From positions 1-63,763 of the forward strand of contig CALXBQ010000060.1 of the NCBI GenBank assembly GCA_944386595.1: a stretch of 63,763 nt of DNA, given 5' to 3'. Below, piece by piece: positions 51,213 to 61,179 of this stretch (the stretch's first letter is position 1; every line of letters starts with the position of its first letter). A program made the translations under genes and the position numbers. Source of the stretch: an uncultured Clostridia bacterium. Its GTDB lineage: Bacteria > Bacillota > Clostridia > Peptostreptococcales > Anaerovoracaceae. The notes under the pieces were generated by a model. That model saw only the letters and a program-made list of their open reading frames with translations, was not told the DNA's origin and searched no databases.

Positions 51213-52475
51213 TTACTCCTCTATTCTGAGTACCTTGCCGCTGCTCTCTTCGTCGAGAGCCTCTACGGCGGAAAGTCTCCTCTTCATTACGTTGGTTCTG
51301 GTTCCTATGAGCTTGTCCAGATCTCCATCGGCTGCCCGTATCTTCTTCTGCGCCGCCTCCAGGGCGTCGGAAAACTTTCCGAACTCCGTCTTAACCGCGC
51401 CCAGAACTTCCCAGACCTCGCCGGATCTCTTCTGAATGGCAAGAGTCTTAAAGCCCATCTGAAGGCTGTTTAAAAGGGCGGCCATGGTCGTAGGGCCTGC
51501 CACGTTGACCTTGTAGTCTCTCTGAAGAACCTCAAGAAGTCCTCTGTTTACGATCTCCGCATAAAGTCCCTCGAAAGGAAGGAACATGATTCCGAAGTCG
51601 GTGGTGTAAGGGGGCTCCAGATACTTGTCCCTTATGTCCTTCGCCTCCGTCTTAAGCACCGTTTCCAGAGCCTTGTACGCGGCTTCGATTTCTCCCTTAT
51701 CCCCCGCGTTATACGCATCCTGAAGTCTGCCGTAGGCATCTCCCGGAAATTTCGAATCTATGGGAAGATATACGGGAGTCTCTCCGGCTCCCGGAAGCTT
51801 TACGGCAAACTCCACACGGCCGTTTCCGGACGGCTTCGTCTTTACGTTGGTCTCGTACTGCTCGGGGCTCAAAATCTGCTCCAGTATGGCTCCAAGCTGA
51901 ACCTCTCCCAGAATTCCCCTCGTCTTTACGTTAGTCAGTACTTTTTTAAGGTCGCCTACCCCGGAAGCCAGATTCTGCATCTCTCCAAGGCCTTTGTAAA
52001 CCTGCTCCAGACGTTCGTTTACAAGTCTGAAGGACTGGCTTATCCTGTCCTCAAGGGTCTTCTGAAGCTTCTCGTCAACGGTCTGACGCATCTTCTCTAT
52101 CTGTCTGTTGTTATCCTCCGTCAGCTCTCTTATCTGCCTGGACATGGACGTTCTTATCTGCTCCAGCTTCTGCTCGTTTTCCATGGACATCTTGGAAAAA
52201 TCCTCGCCCAGAGCCTTGAGCCTCTTGTCCTGAGCGTCGCTTATCATGTCGCCCATGTTCTTAACGGTTCCGCCCACGCCTCTTACGATGTCGCTCTGAG
52301 CGGACGAAAAGCCGCCGTTTACCGTTTCCTTTATGGCGTCGGTCTGTCTCTTAACGGCCTCGTCTATGTTCTTTGCCGTCTTTTCCTCCATGGCTCTGAC
52401 CCTGACGAAAACCATGAGGCTGACTATGAGGCATACTACCGAAACGGCCAGTATCGCTATTGTAAATAAATCCAT
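51213..52475 (-). CDS. rmuC: RmuC-family DNA recombination-limiting protein
   Basis: 420 aa. One N-terminal membrane helix (about 3-24), a long coiled coil (about 30-150, rich in Glu, Lys and Gln), then the RmuC nuclease-like domain (GILGEVQLGAILEQILSPEQYETN; LPIDSKFPGDAYGRLQDAYNAGD; DFGIMFLPFEGLYAEIV). In E. coli the family limits rearrangements at inverted repeats. The nearby palindromic arrays make this worth noting, but no link is shown. Confidence 0.94.
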   Translation of the reverse strand: MDLFTIAILAVSVVCLIVSLMVFVRVRAMEEKTAKNIDEAVKRQTDAIKETVNGGFSSAQSDIVRGVGGTVKNMGDMISDAQDKRLKALGEDFSKMSMENEQKLEQIRTSMSRQIRELTEDNNRQIEKMRQTVDEKLQKTLEDRISQSFRLVNERLEQVYKGLGEMQNLASGVGDLKKVLTNVKTRGILGEVQLGAILEQILSPEQYETNVKTKPSGNGRVEFAVKLPGAGETPVYLPIDSKFPGDAYGRLQDAYNAGDKGEIEAAYKALETVLKTEAKDIRDKYLEPPYTTDFGIMFLPFEGLYAEIVNRGLLEVLQRDYKVNVAGPTTMAALLNSLQMGFKTLAIQKRSGEVWEVLGAVKTEFGKFSDALEAAQKKIRAADGDLDKLIGTRTNVMKRRLSAVEALDEESSGKVLRIEE

Positions 52476-52490
52476 ATTTCTCCTCGAAAA

Positions 52491-53111
52491 CTATTCTTCT
52501 CTGTTCTTTTTCTTCGTTGCAAGCCTTTCAATGGCTTCCGCCAGCGCTCCGTCGTAATCCTGGCCGTAATTGTTGAGAGGAACGGGCTCGTCCGACTTCA
52601 GAGCCTCGGCCAGCGGAGTCAGCGCATCTCTGTCCACGTAATCCGCCCCGTTCCCAATGGCGTCGAGAAGCTCACTTTCAGCCTTTGTCCTCTCGTGTTC
52701 GGGCTTCTTCTCCAGGGATTTCTTCACGAACTTCATAAGGCTTCTGTCGAATCCCGTAACCTTTTCGGGATCGTATGCTCCTCTGAGGAAGAAGCATGGA
52801 ATGTCCGTCATCGCCTTCCTGAAGTTTATCTCCCTGCATTCCTTTCTCTCGGCGTCTCCAAGGTTAAGACCTACCGCAAAGGCTACGTATTCCTTTTCGG
52901 GCATGGCTTTAAATACTTTTCTGTACTTTGCCATCCCCTCTATTCCTCCTGCGTGAATTCCCCCTCCGAAAACTATGCGCTCATAGCCTGCGAGGATTTC
53001 AGTCTTGACGTCGCTCCCGTAAAGATCCGCTCCCGTCTCCTCGGCCAGCCACTTTGCGTACCTTTCGGCCGAGCCGTACCTGCTGGTGTATATGATAGCC
53101 GTCTTCTTCAT
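52491..53111 (-). CDS. Flavodoxin-domain protein (protoporphyrinogen-oxidase-like)
   Basis: 206 aa. The FMN loop TSRYGSAERYAKWLAEE is at residues 9-25, followed by FGGGIHAGGIEGMAKYRK. The length and the second block resemble HemG-type flavodoxin proteins, but no haem genes are near and the middle (CREINFRKAMTDIPCFFLRG) suggests a general flavodoxin-like protein. The start overlaps pfkA by 4 bp. Confidence 0.85.
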   Translation of the reverse strand: MKKTAIIYTSRYGSAERYAKWLAEETGADLYGSDVKTEILAGYERIVFGGGIHAGGIEGMAKYRKVFKAMPEKEYVAFAVGLNLGDAERKECREINFRKAMTDIPCFFLRGAYDPEKVTGFDRSLMKFVKKSLEKKPEHERTKAESELLDAIGNGADYVDRDALTPLAEALKSDEPVPLNNYGQDYDGALAEAIERLATKKKNREE

Positions 53112-54070
53112 TTGCTGAGTACCTCCACTAATTCGTAAAGCTCGCCGTCTATTTCTCTCTTCTGTTCCAGGGCCTCTTCAAGGTCAAAGGCCGTAATTGT
53201 GCCTCCTGCGGTTCCTATGGCTCTGCTGTCCGATTCCTCGGCCAGAAGCTTCACCGCCTTGGCCCCGCAAAGAGTTGCAAGGGTCCTGTCGCTTAAGGTA
53301 GGGGTTCCGCCTCTCTGAAGGTATGAAAGAACCACGAGCCTGGTGTCCCTTCCCGTCTTTTCCGTAATCTGGTCCACCAGCTCCTGAGAGGAAATTCCCG
53401 AGCCTTCGGCGTTTATGATGATGCTGTGCTCCTTGCCTTTGTTGGCGCTTATCAGTATCTTCATGCAGATGTCGTTTACGCTGCTCTTTACTTCGGGTAT
53501 GAGAACGGCCTCTGCGCCTCCTGCAAGGCCCGAATAGAGGGCGATATCTCCGCACCGCCTTCCCATTACCTCTATGACGGTGGTCCTCTCGTGAGACGAG
53601 GACGTGTCCCTTATCTTGGAAACGGCTTCTAAAACCGTGTTTACGGCCGTGTCAAAGCCTATGGTAAAATCCGTGTATCCCAGGTCGTTATCGATGGTTC
53701 CGGGAAGACCCATCACCTTTATTCCGCGCTTTGAAAGGTCAAGTCCCCCTCTTAAGGAACCGTCGCCTCCGATTATGACGAGACCCTCTATGCCGAAGGT
53801 CTTAAGCACCGTCTCGGCTCTCTCAAGTCCTTCAGGCGTCTTGAACCTCTCGCTTCTTGCGGTCTTGAGTATGGTTCCGCCGCGATGAAGTATGTCGCCT
53901 ACGCTGCGCCTGTCAAGCTCTTCTATCTCTCCGTCGAGAAGTCCTTCGTATCCTCTGTATATTCCGTAAACCTCAAGACCCGCGTCGATGCCGCACCTTA
54001 CGACGGCTCTGACCGCCGCGTTCATTCCCGGCGAATCGCCTCCGCTGGTCAGGACTCCTATTCTTCTCAT
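53108..54070 (-). CDS. pfkA: ATP-dependent 6-phosphofructokinase
   Basis: 320 aa glycolytic kinase. ATP site TSGGDSPGMNAAVRAVVR and GGDGSLRGG; fructose-6-phosphate site PGTIDNDLGYTDFTIGFDTA with the catalytic Asp; VIEVMGRRCGDIALYSGLAGGAE. GGDGS with Gly favours ATP over pyrophosphate as donor. It overlaps dnaE and the flavodoxin gene by 4 bp each, the usual dnaE-pfkA order of Bacillota. Confidence 0.97.
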   Translation of the reverse strand: MRRIGVLTSGGDSPGMNAAVRAVVRCGIDAGLEVYGIYRGYEGLLDGEIEELDRRSVGDILHRGGTILKTARSERFKTPEGLERAETVLKTFGIEGLVIIGGDGSLRGGLDLSKRGIKVMGLPGTIDNDLGYTDFTIGFDTAVNTVLEAVSKIRDTSSSHERTTVIEVMGRRCGDIALYSGLAGGAEAVLIPEVKSSVNDICMKILISANKGKEHSIIINAEGSGISSQELVDQITEKTGRDTRLVVLSYLQRGGTPTLSDRTLATLCGAKAVKLLAEESDSRAIGTAGGTITAFDLEEALEQKREIDGELYELVEVLSK

Positions 54071-57000
54071 CTCGCTATCACCTCTATCTTAACATTGGCA
54101 TTGCCTACGATATCAGCCACCTTTTCCGCAAAGGCAAGGGTCGGTCTCACGCCTCCCCTTTCTCCTGTCCTTACTATTTTCCCGGACTGAAGGTAAATGA
54201 GGACGGGAACGTCTCCCCTGTGTTCTTTAAATATCCGGGAAAGCTCTGACAAAATCTGCTTTTCGTCGCCCTCTCCGGGTATCCTTACCTTTACGGGACT
54301 CACTCCGCCTGCGCTCTTCGGCACGGCTGAAGCCTTTGTTCCGGCGGCGCGCTTTGGATAACCGCCCGTCCGTCCCGAAGGCTCCCTTAATAGCTCCTCC
54401 ACCCGGTTTATGTCGACGACGGAATCGGCAAGAAGCTTAGGTGCCTCCTCCTCTTTCACGTCCACCTTTCCCCTGATAGCCACTACTCTGTCCTCCTCCA
54501 CGTCCTTGAGGCATCTTTCATAGACGTTAGGGAATACGACCACCTCCACGGCGCCGTACATATCCTCCATATCCACAAAGGCCATGAGTTTTTTGCTCTT
54601 GGTCACAAGGGTCTTCTTTCCCGTAATCATTCCGGCGACGATGACCGTCTGGCCGTCCTTTATCATGTGGTCGCCTTCCTCCTGAAGCCTTGAAAGCTCC
54701 TCGCTGGTGACGGTGGCCACCTTCCTTATCCTGTCCGCGTATTTATTCAGCGGGTGGTCGGTGATGTACACTCCCGTCATTTCCTTTTCCATGGCGAGAA
54801 GGTCGTCCTTGTCAAAGTTTGCAACGTCGGGAAGATTCCCGGCCACATCGCCGGCGCTCATGGCGTCGCTGCTGGTCTGAAACAGCGAAATCTGCCCGTC
54901 TATGTTCTTTCTCGCGGAATTCTGGGCCGATTCCATGAGCATCTCGTATACGGCAAGGTGAGCCGTCCTGTTAGGGTTGAAGCAGTCAAGGGCTCCCGCC
55001 TTTATGAGGCTTTCCACTGCCTTCTTGTTCACAAGGCCCGTATCGATGCCGTTTATGAAAGAGAATATATCCTTAGGCATGCCCTTTTCTTCCCTGGCCT
55101 TTATGATGGCGTCTATGGCTCCCTCTCCCACGTTCTTTACGCCCAAAAGTCCGAAACGGATCTTTCCGTCCCTTACGGTGAATTTCTTATCGCTTTCGTT
55201 TACTGAAGGAGGCAGAACCTCTATGCCCATGTCGGTGCAGTTTCTTATGTACTTTGCAATCTGTCCCGCGTCTCCCATTACGCTTGTCATGAGAGCCGCC
55301 ATAAACTCAACCGGATAGTATTTCTTAAGGTATCCCGTCTCGTAGGCCACCACGGCGTATGCAGCGGCGTGAGATTTATTGAAGGCGTACTGGGCGAAGG
55401 TCTCCATGTCCGCAAAAATCGCCTCGGCTGCGGAAGCCGATATTCCGTTCCTTACGCAGCCCGGAATTTCCACGTTTCCGTTCTCGTCCTCCTTGCCGTA
55501 GATGAAGTATCCCTTTTCCTCCATCATGACGTCGCTCTTCTTCTTGCTCATGGCGCGGCGGACGATGTCCGACCTTCCGTAGCTGTAGCCCGCAAGCTCT
55601 CTTACTATCTGCATTACCTGCTCCTGATATATGAGACAGCCGTAGGTAACGTCGAGAATAGGCGCAAGCTCCGGGGTAACGTAGCTTATGTGCTCCGGGT
55701 TCTTCTTATTCTCTATGTATTTCGGAATGGAGTCCATAGGACCCGGTCTGTAAAGGGCTATTCCGGCCACTATGTCCTCAAAACACGTCGGCTTCAGGTT
55801 TTTCATGAACTGGGTCATGCCTGCGCTTTCAAGCTGAAATACGCCTTCCGTGTTTCCGGAGGCTATCATGTCGTAGACGGCTCTGTCGTCGTAGCCCATC
55901 TTCGCAAAGTCTATTTCCACTCCGTGGTTTTTCCTTATGAGCTCGAGGGCGTCCCTTATGACCGTAAGGTTTCTGAGGCCCAGAAAATCCATCTTCAGAA
56001 GCCCCAGCTCCTCGATGGTGGTCATGTTGAACTGGGTCGCCACGCCTTTATCCGACATGTAAAGAGGCACGTATTCGTCCAGAGGAAGTTTTGATATCAC
56101 GACTCCCGCCGCATGGGTGGAAGCGTGTCTCGGCATTCCCTCTATGGCCCGGCTCATGTCGACGACCTTTGCCACCTTCGGATCCTCGTCATACATCTTC
56201 TTAAGCTCCGGACTGGTTTCAAGAGCCCTGTCCAGAGTCATCTTAAGGTCAAAAGGCACGGCTTTGGCTATCCTGTCGGCCTCAGCGTAGGTCAGGTTAA
56301 GAGCCCTTCCCACGTCGCGGATTGCAGCCTTTGCCTTCATGGTACCGAAGGTTATTATCTGGGATACGTTTTCCTTCCCGTACTTTCTCTTTACGTATTC
56401 TATAACCTCTCCGCGTCTTTCGATGCAGAAGTCGATGTCTATATCCGGCATGCTCACCCTCTCGGGATTTAAGAATCTCTCGAAGATGAGGCTGTACTTT
56501 ATCGGGTCTATGTCGGTGATCCTCAGGCTGTAGGCCACAAGGCTCCCTGCGGCGCTTCCCCTGCCCGGCCCCACCATTATGCCGTTTTCCTTGGCGTAAT
56601 TGATGAAGTCCCAGACTATGAGAAAGTACTCCACGTAGCCCATGGACTCTATTACGCCCATTTCGTATTCCAGCCTCTCCGTAAGCTCCGGCGTGACGGG
56701 GTCATACCTTTCGGAAAGGCCTTTACGGCACAGCTCCCTCAGGTACTCTCTGTTGGTATAGCCTTCCGGCGGAATGAACTCAGGCAGGTGATACTCTCCG
56801 AAGGTGAATTCCACGTTGCACCTTTCGGCTATCTTCTGGGTGTTGTCCACAGCTTCCGGACAAAATGAGAAGATCCTGCGCATCTCGTCCTCACTCTTAA
56901 GGTAGAACTGGTCGTTTGGAAATCGCATCCTGTTTTCGTCGTCAACCGTAGTTGCGGTCTGAATGGCCAGAAGCACGTCGTGAGCCTCGGCGTCGGATCT

Positions 57001-57630
57001 GTTCACATAGTGAACGTCGTTGGTGGCCGCAAGGGGAATGTCAAGCTCTCCCGAAAGCCTTACCAGCTCCGGATTTATGAGCGCTTCCTCATCAAGACCC
57101 TGGTCCTGAATCTCCAGAAAGAAGTTTCCGTGACCGAATATGTCGTCAAGCTCCATGGCCTCACGCTTTGCCCCTTCGTAGTCCCTGTTGAGAAGGCAGT
57201 TCTGCACCTTTCCCGCAAGACAGCCGGAAAGGGCTATGATTCCGTCGCTGTACGCCCTGAGAAGGTCCTTGTCCACCCGGGGCTTATAGTAGTAGCCTTC
57301 GGTGAAACCGCGGGAAACTATCTTGATAAGGTTTCTGTACCCGTCGTTGTTTTCCGCAAGGAGGATCAGGTGACCGTGGTACTTGTCCCTGTCGCTGTCC
57401 TTGTCAAAGCGCGTCCTGGCGGCGGTATACACTTCGCAGCCTATTACGGGCCTTATGCCCTGCTTTCTGCACTCTTTGTAGAAATCTATGACGCCGAACA
57501 TGACCCCGTGGTCGGTGATGGCAAGAGAGTCCATGCCCAGCTCTTTCGCCCTGGCGACCACCTTCGGAATCCTCGACGCACCGTCGAGAAGGCTGTATTC
57601 GGTATGTACGTGTAAATGTGTGAATGCCAT
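54067..57630 (-). CDS. dnaE: DNA polymerase III alpha subunit DnaE
   Basis: 1187 aa replicative polymerase. PHP domain at the N-terminus (HLHVHTEYSLLDGASRI), the polymerase centre with PDIDIDFCIERRGEVIEYV (two catalytic Asp) and GPGRGSAAGSLVAYSL, then helix-hairpin-helix and an OB-fold (VIVAGMITGKKTLVTKSKK) with a C-terminal extension. It has no exonuclease insertion, so it is DnaE rather than PolC. First gene of the operon running to pdp. Confidence 0.97.
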   Translation of the reverse strand: MAFTHLHVHTEYSLLDGASRIPKVVARAKELGMDSLAITDHGVMFGVIDFYKECRKQGIRPVIGCEVYTAARTRFDKDSDRDKYHGHLILLAENNDGYRNLIKIVSRGFTEGYYYKPRVDKDLLRAYSDGIIALSGCLAGKVQNCLLNRDYEGAKREAMELDDIFGHGNFFLEIQDQGLDEEALINPELVRLSGELDIPLAATNDVHYVNRSDAEAHDVLLAIQTATTVDDENRMRFPNDQFYLKSEDEMRRIFSFCPEAVDNTQKIAERCNVEFTFGEYHLPEFIPPEGYTNREYLRELCRKGLSERYDPVTPELTERLEYEMGVIESMGYVEYFLIVWDFINYAKENGIMVGPGRGSAAGSLVAYSLRITDIDPIKYSLIFERFLNPERVSMPDIDIDFCIERRGEVIEYVKRKYGKENVSQIITFGTMKAKAAIRDVGRALNLTYAEADRIAKAVPFDLKMTLDRALETSPELKKMYDEDPKVAKVVDMSRAIEGMPRHASTHAAGVVISKLPLDEYVPLYMSDKGVATQFNMTTIEELGLLKMDFLGLRNLTVIRDALELIRKNHGVEIDFAKMGYDDRAVYDMIASGNTEGVFQLESAGMTQFMKNLKPTCFEDIVAGIALYRPGPMDSIPKYIENKKNPEHISYVTPELAPILDVTYGCLIYQEQVMQIVRELAGYSYGRSDIVRRAMSKKKSDVMMEEKGYFIYGKEDENGNVEIPGCVRNGISASAAEAIFADMETFAQYAFNKSHAAAYAVVAYETGYLKKYYPVEFMAALMTSVMGDAGQIAKYIRNCTDMGIEVLPPSVNESDKKFTVRDGKIRFGLLGVKNVGEGAIDAIIKAREEKGMPKDIFSFINGIDTGLVNKKAVESLIKAGALDCFNPNRTAHLAVYEMLMESAQNSARKNIDGQISLFQTSSDAMSAGDVAGNLPDVANFDKDDLLAMEKEMTGVYITDHPLNKYADRIRKVATVTSEELSRLQEEGDHMIKDGQTVIVAGMITGKKTLVTKSKKLMAFVDMEDMYGAVEVVVFPNVYERCLKDVEEDRVVAIRGKVDVKEEEAPKLLADSVVDINRVEELLREPSGRTGGYPKRAAGTKASAVPKSAGGVSPVKVRIPGEGDEKQILSELSRIFKEHRGDVPVLIYLQSGKIVRTGERGGVRPTLAFAEKVADIVGNANVKIEVIAR

Positions 57631-57723
57631 GTTTTCTCCGCTTGAAGTAAATCAAAAAATACTGTATCATGGTAATTGTACCATAAAAGGCATATAAAAT
57701 AAACTTTACGGAGGCATATACCG

Positions 57724-58338
57724 ATGACATTTTTCCTTCAGGGGCTTACCATGGGGCTGGCATACGTTGCGCCCATAGGCCTTCAGAATCTGTTCGTTAT
57801 AAACACGGCGCTCACCCAGAAGAAGAGCCGCGTATATCTTACCGCTCTCATCGTGGTTTTCTTCGACGTGTCCCTTGCTCTCGCCTGCTTTTTCGGCGTC
57901 GGCGCTATCATGCAGGCATCGGACATTCTTCAGATGGTAATTCTTCTTGTGGGAAGTCTTATCGTAATATGGATAGGAATCGGCCTTCTCAGAGCTCACG
58001 ACACCATGGACACTTCCACAAAAGTTGACGTTCCCATACTGAAGGTCATCTCAACGGCCTGCGTCGTAACCTGGTTCAATCCCCAGGCTCTCATAGACGG
58101 CTCCATGATGCTTGGCGCGTTCCACGCCACCCTGCCTGCAGACCAGTCCACGAAATTCATAATCGGAGTTGCCTGCGCGTCCTGCTGCTGGTTCTTCGGA
58201 ATTTCAACCATACTGTCCCTGTTCTCGGCAAGGTTCACCGATAAAGTCCTGAGAGTGATAAACGTGGTATGCGGCTGCGTCATCATATTCTACGGCATCA
58301 AGCTGTTCGTCAACTTCGTGCAGCTTTTGATGGCATAA
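57724..58338 (+). CDS. LysE/ArgO-family amino-acid exporter
   Basis: 204 aa with six membrane segments. The LysE motif is LAYVAPIGLQNLFVINTALTQ (first helix) and TWFNPQALIDGSMMLGAF. Exports basic or other amino acids. Divergent from dnaE; the short intergenic space contains ATGGTA-N4-TACCAT, possibly an operator. GGAGG is nine bases before the ATG. Substrate unknown. Confidence 0.9.
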   Translation: MTFFLQGLTMGLAYVAPIGLQNLFVINTALTQKKSRVYLTALIVVFFDVSLALACFFGVGAIMQASDILQMVILLVGSLIVIWIGIGLLRAHDTMDTSTKVDVPILKVISTACVVTWFNPQALIDGSMMLGAFHATLPADQSTKFIIGVACASCCWFFGISTILSLFSARFTDKVLRVINVVCGCVIIFYGIKLFVNFVQLLMA

Positions 58339-58367
58339 ATTAACATTTAAAAAATTCGATTTGTGTG

Positions 58368-58396
58368 TTGACAACAAATATCTGCCGTGATATTAT
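58368..58396 (+). promoter_or_regulatory. Sigma-A promoter of trpB
   Basis: TTGACA (58368-58373), 17 bp, TATTAT (58391-58396), just before the T-box leader. Confidence 0.85.
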
Positions 58397-58419
58397 ACGT
58401 CCATGCTAAATATTTAAAC

Positions 58420-58693
58420 CTTTGAGGGAGAGTAGTAGACTCTGATACTTCATCACAGAGAGCCGCCGGCGGTGGAATGGCGGTATGAAAGTCAGGCTTG
58501 AATGGACTCCTGAGGGCAAACCGAAAGCCCGCGCCAAAGCGTGTGAGTAGGGGCGACGGAGAGGATACTCCGTTAAGAAATCGGCATATTATCAGTATGC
58601 GCAGAGCGGGCGCTTTAAGCGTCAAGCCGGGTGGCACCGCAGGAGATTATTACACTCCTGTCCCAGCAATATCAACTGGGACAGGAGTTTTTT
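58420..58693 (+). ncRNA. Tryptophan-specific T-box leader with terminator
   Basis: Stem I begins around GAGAGTAGTAGACTC; the specifier loop reads GAATGGACTCC with UGG (Trp codon) at 58503-58505. The T-box sequence GCCGGGTGGCACCGC is at about 58626-58640. The terminator stem CTCCTGTCCCAG (58655-58666)/CTGGGACAGGAG (58676-58687) is followed by six Ts. Uncharged tRNA-Trp should favour antitermination and expression of trpB. Confidence 0.95.
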
Positions 58694-58738
58694 CTTACCG
58701 CAGCTCCTGTCCGGACGAAGAGAAAGGAGCTAAAAACC

Positions 58739-60112
58739 ATGACAGAAAACAAGATCCCTTACAAAATCTATCTTCACGAAAACGAAATGCCTACCCACTA
58801 CTACAACGTAAGGGCGGACATGAAGAAGAAACCGGCGCCGATAATAAATCCGGCAACCATGAAGCCTGCAACGGCGGAAGACCTGGAACCCGTGTTCTGC
58901 AAGGAACTGGTTAAGCAGGAGCTTGACGACACCACCGCATACTTTGAGATTCCGGAAGAGATAAGAAGCTTCTACAGGATGTACAGACCTTCTCCTCTGG
59001 TGAGAGCCTACTGCCTGGAGGAGAAGCTGAAAACCCCGGCAAAGATATACTATAAATTCGAGGGAAACAACACCAGCGGAAGTCATAAGCTGAATTCCGC
59101 CATCGCTCAGGCCTATTACGCCAAGCAGCAGGGGCTCAAGGGAGTTACCACCGAGACAGGAGCGGGTCAGTGGGGTACGGCCCTTTCCATGGCCTGCGCA
59201 TATCTGGGCCTTGACTGCAAGGTTTACATGGTAAAATGCTCTTACGAGCAGAAGCCTTTCAGGCGGGAGGTTATGAAGACCTACGGCGCGTCCGTAACCC
59301 CTTCCCCGTCCATGGATACGGAAACGGGACGGAAGATAAACGCCGAGCATCCGGGAACTACGGGAAGCCTGGGCTGCGCCATCTCCGAAGCCGTTGAGAC
59401 CGCTCTCACCTCGGAAGGATACCGCTACGTTCTGGGAAGCGTTCTCAATCAGGTTCTCCTTCACCAGAGCATCATAGGCCTTGAGACAAAGACCGCAATG
59501 GACAAATACGGCATAGTTCCGGATATCATCATCGGCTGCGCCGGCGGCGGCTCCAACCTGGGCGGCCTCATTTCACCGTTTATGGGAGAAAAGCTGAGAG
59601 GCGAAAGAGACTACAGGTTCATCGCCGTAGAACCGGCGTCGTGTCCGAGCCTGACCCGCGGAAAGTACGCTTACGACTACTGCGATACCGGCAAAATCTG
59701 CCCTCTGTCCAAGATGTACACCCTGGGAAGCGGATTCATTCCTTCCGCAAACCACGCAGGAGGCCTTCGCTACCACGGCATGAGCTCGACCCTTTCCGAA
59801 CTTTACGATCAGGGACTCATGGAAGCGAGAAGCGAAGTTCAGACAGACGTTTTCAAGGCCGCCGTAGAATTCGCAAGAGTTGAGGGAATCCTCCCTGCTC
59901 CTGAGAGCAGCCACGCCATCAAAGTCGCCATGGACGAAGCCCTTAAGTGCAAGGAGACCGGAGAAGAAAAGACCATTCTCTTCGGACTTACGGGAACCGG
60001 CTACTTCGATCTTAAGGCATACGAGCAGTTCAACAGCGGCACTATGAGCGACTACATACCTACGGACGAAGACCTGGCAGCAGGCTTTGCAGGCCTTCCG
60101 AAAGTAGAGTAA
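58739..60112 (+). CDS. trpB: Tryptophan synthase beta-like enzyme, TrpB2 type
   Basis: 457 aa, started at the ATG after AAAGGAG; a longer frame reaches into the T-box and is rejected. PLP lysine in NNTSGSHKLNSA, and the glycine loop GCAGGGSNLGG. The length and the motif FRREVMKTYGA mark the TrpB2 subgroup, which works without TrpA and can use indole (or O-phosphoserine) directly. No trpA is near. Control by a Trp T-box fits tryptophan synthesis from scavenged indole. Confidence 0.94.
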   Translation: MTENKIPYKIYLHENEMPTHYYNVRADMKKKPAPIINPATMKPATAEDLEPVFCKELVKQELDDTTAYFEIPEEIRSFYRMYRPSPLVRAYCLEEKLKTPAKIYYKFEGNNTSGSHKLNSAIAQAYYAKQQGLKGVTTETGAGQWGTALSMACAYLGLDCKVYMVKCSYEQKPFRREVMKTYGASVTPSPSMDTETGRKINAEHPGTTGSLGCAISEAVETALTSEGYRYVLGSVLNQVLLHQSIIGLETKTAMDKYGIVPDIIIGCAGGGSNLGGLISPFMGEKLRGERDYRFIAVEPASCPSLTRGKYAYDYCDTGKICPLSKMYTLGSGFIPSANHAGGLRYHGMSSTLSELYDQGLMEARSEVQTDVFKAAVEFARVEGILPAPESSHAIKVAMDEALKCKETGEEKTILFGLTGTGYFDLKAYEQFNSGTMSDYIPTDEDLAAGFAGLPKVE

Positions 60113-60148
60113 ATATTATATGATTTTTTCAGTAACCAGGAGAAAGGT

Positions 60149-60838
60149 ATGAACCCGCAGCAGTACACCGTCACGCCCGTCGCCCGCATCCACACGGACT
60201 ATCAGAGCAAATTCGGAATTCCCCGTCAGAGCGGAATGACCGACTCGAAAGGAATAATAGTTTTCGAACCAGGATTCAGGAATCCTGACGCCGTACGGGG
60301 AATAGAAGAGTTTTCCCACCTGTGGCTGCTGTGGGTTTTTTCCGAAAACGTGGACAAAGAGTTCACTCCCACGGTAAGACCGCCTCGCCTCGGAGGAAAC
60401 GAGCGCCGGGGCGTCTTTGCAACCCGCGCACCCTTCAGGCCCAACCACATAGGCATGTCCTGCGTAAGGCTTGAATCCGTGGATTACGACAGTCCTGACG
60501 GACCCGTCCTCAAAGTTTCCGGCGCCGATATGCTGGACGGAACTCCGATTATAGACATTAAGCCCTACGTTTCAATGGACTGTATTCCGGACGCGTCCTG
60601 CGGCTTTTCCGATGCGGCCTTAGGCTACAGGCTGAAGGTTTCGTTTCCCGACGAATCCGTTCTTTCCCCGGTTCCCCTCGAAAAGCGGCAGGCTCTGTCG
60701 GATATCCTGACCCTCGATCCAAGGCCTTCATATCACGACGACCCGGAGCGGGTCTACGGCTTTCTGTTCGCAGGCTTTGAGGTAAAGTTTACGGTTTCCG
60801 GCGGCGTACTGACCGTGGTCAGCTGCGAGAAGGCCTGA
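60149..60838 (+). CDS. trmO: tRNA (t6A37)-N6-methyltransferase TrmO
   Basis: 229 aa TsaA/YaeB family. Methylates threonylcarbamoyl-adenosine 37 of tRNA. N-terminal block VARIHTDYQSKFGIPRQSG, then EEFSHLWLLWVFSEN, TRAPFRPNHIGMSCVRLE and GADMLDGTPIIDIKPY are complete. It follows trpB by 36 bp and precedes a tRNA gene. Confidence 0.94.
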   Translation: MNPQQYTVTPVARIHTDYQSKFGIPRQSGMTDSKGIIVFEPGFRNPDAVRGIEEFSHLWLLWVFSENVDKEFTPTVRPPRLGGNERRGVFATRAPFRPNHIGMSCVRLESVDYDSPDGPVLKVSGADMLDGTPIIDIKPYVSMDCIPDASCGFSDAALGYRLKVSFPDESVLSPVPLEKRQALSDILTLDPRPSYHDDPERVYGFLFAGFEVKFTVSGGVLTVVSCEKA

Positions 60839-60953
60839 TTTTATTAAGCCTCGCCAAACACTGTCATAAAGTGGGATAGTCTGCCGGACTATTTGCCTTC
60901 ACCGGCTGACGGCAGCAACGAATCTGTAACAAATCTGCTCCTTGCGTTTTTTC

Positions 60954-60982
60954 TTGACTGAAACGTATCCTCGTGATAGAAT
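60954..60982 (+). promoter_or_regulatory. Sigma-A promoter of tRNA-Ala
   Basis: TTGACT, 17 bp, TAGAAT, ending 19 bp before the tRNA. The preceding 60839-60953 contains a stray AAATCTGC (60931) and no gene. Confidence 0.75.
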
Positions 60983-61001
60983 AAATCAGTCAGGAAAATT
61001 T

Positions 61002-61077
<76 letters not shown>

Positions 61078-61085
61078 TGATTTAA

Positions 61086-61110
61086 CCCCGCAGAATATGC
61101 GGGGTTTTTT
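61086..61110 (+). terminator. Terminator of tRNA-Ala
   Basis: CCCCGCA (61086-61092) pairs with TGCGGGG (61098-61104), followed by six Ts. Confidence 0.92.
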
Positions 61111-61179
61111 CGTGCATGAAATGACAGAGCGACAATTTCGACGTATTTTTGCAGGTGTTATGCTTTCTATATAGTTTTG

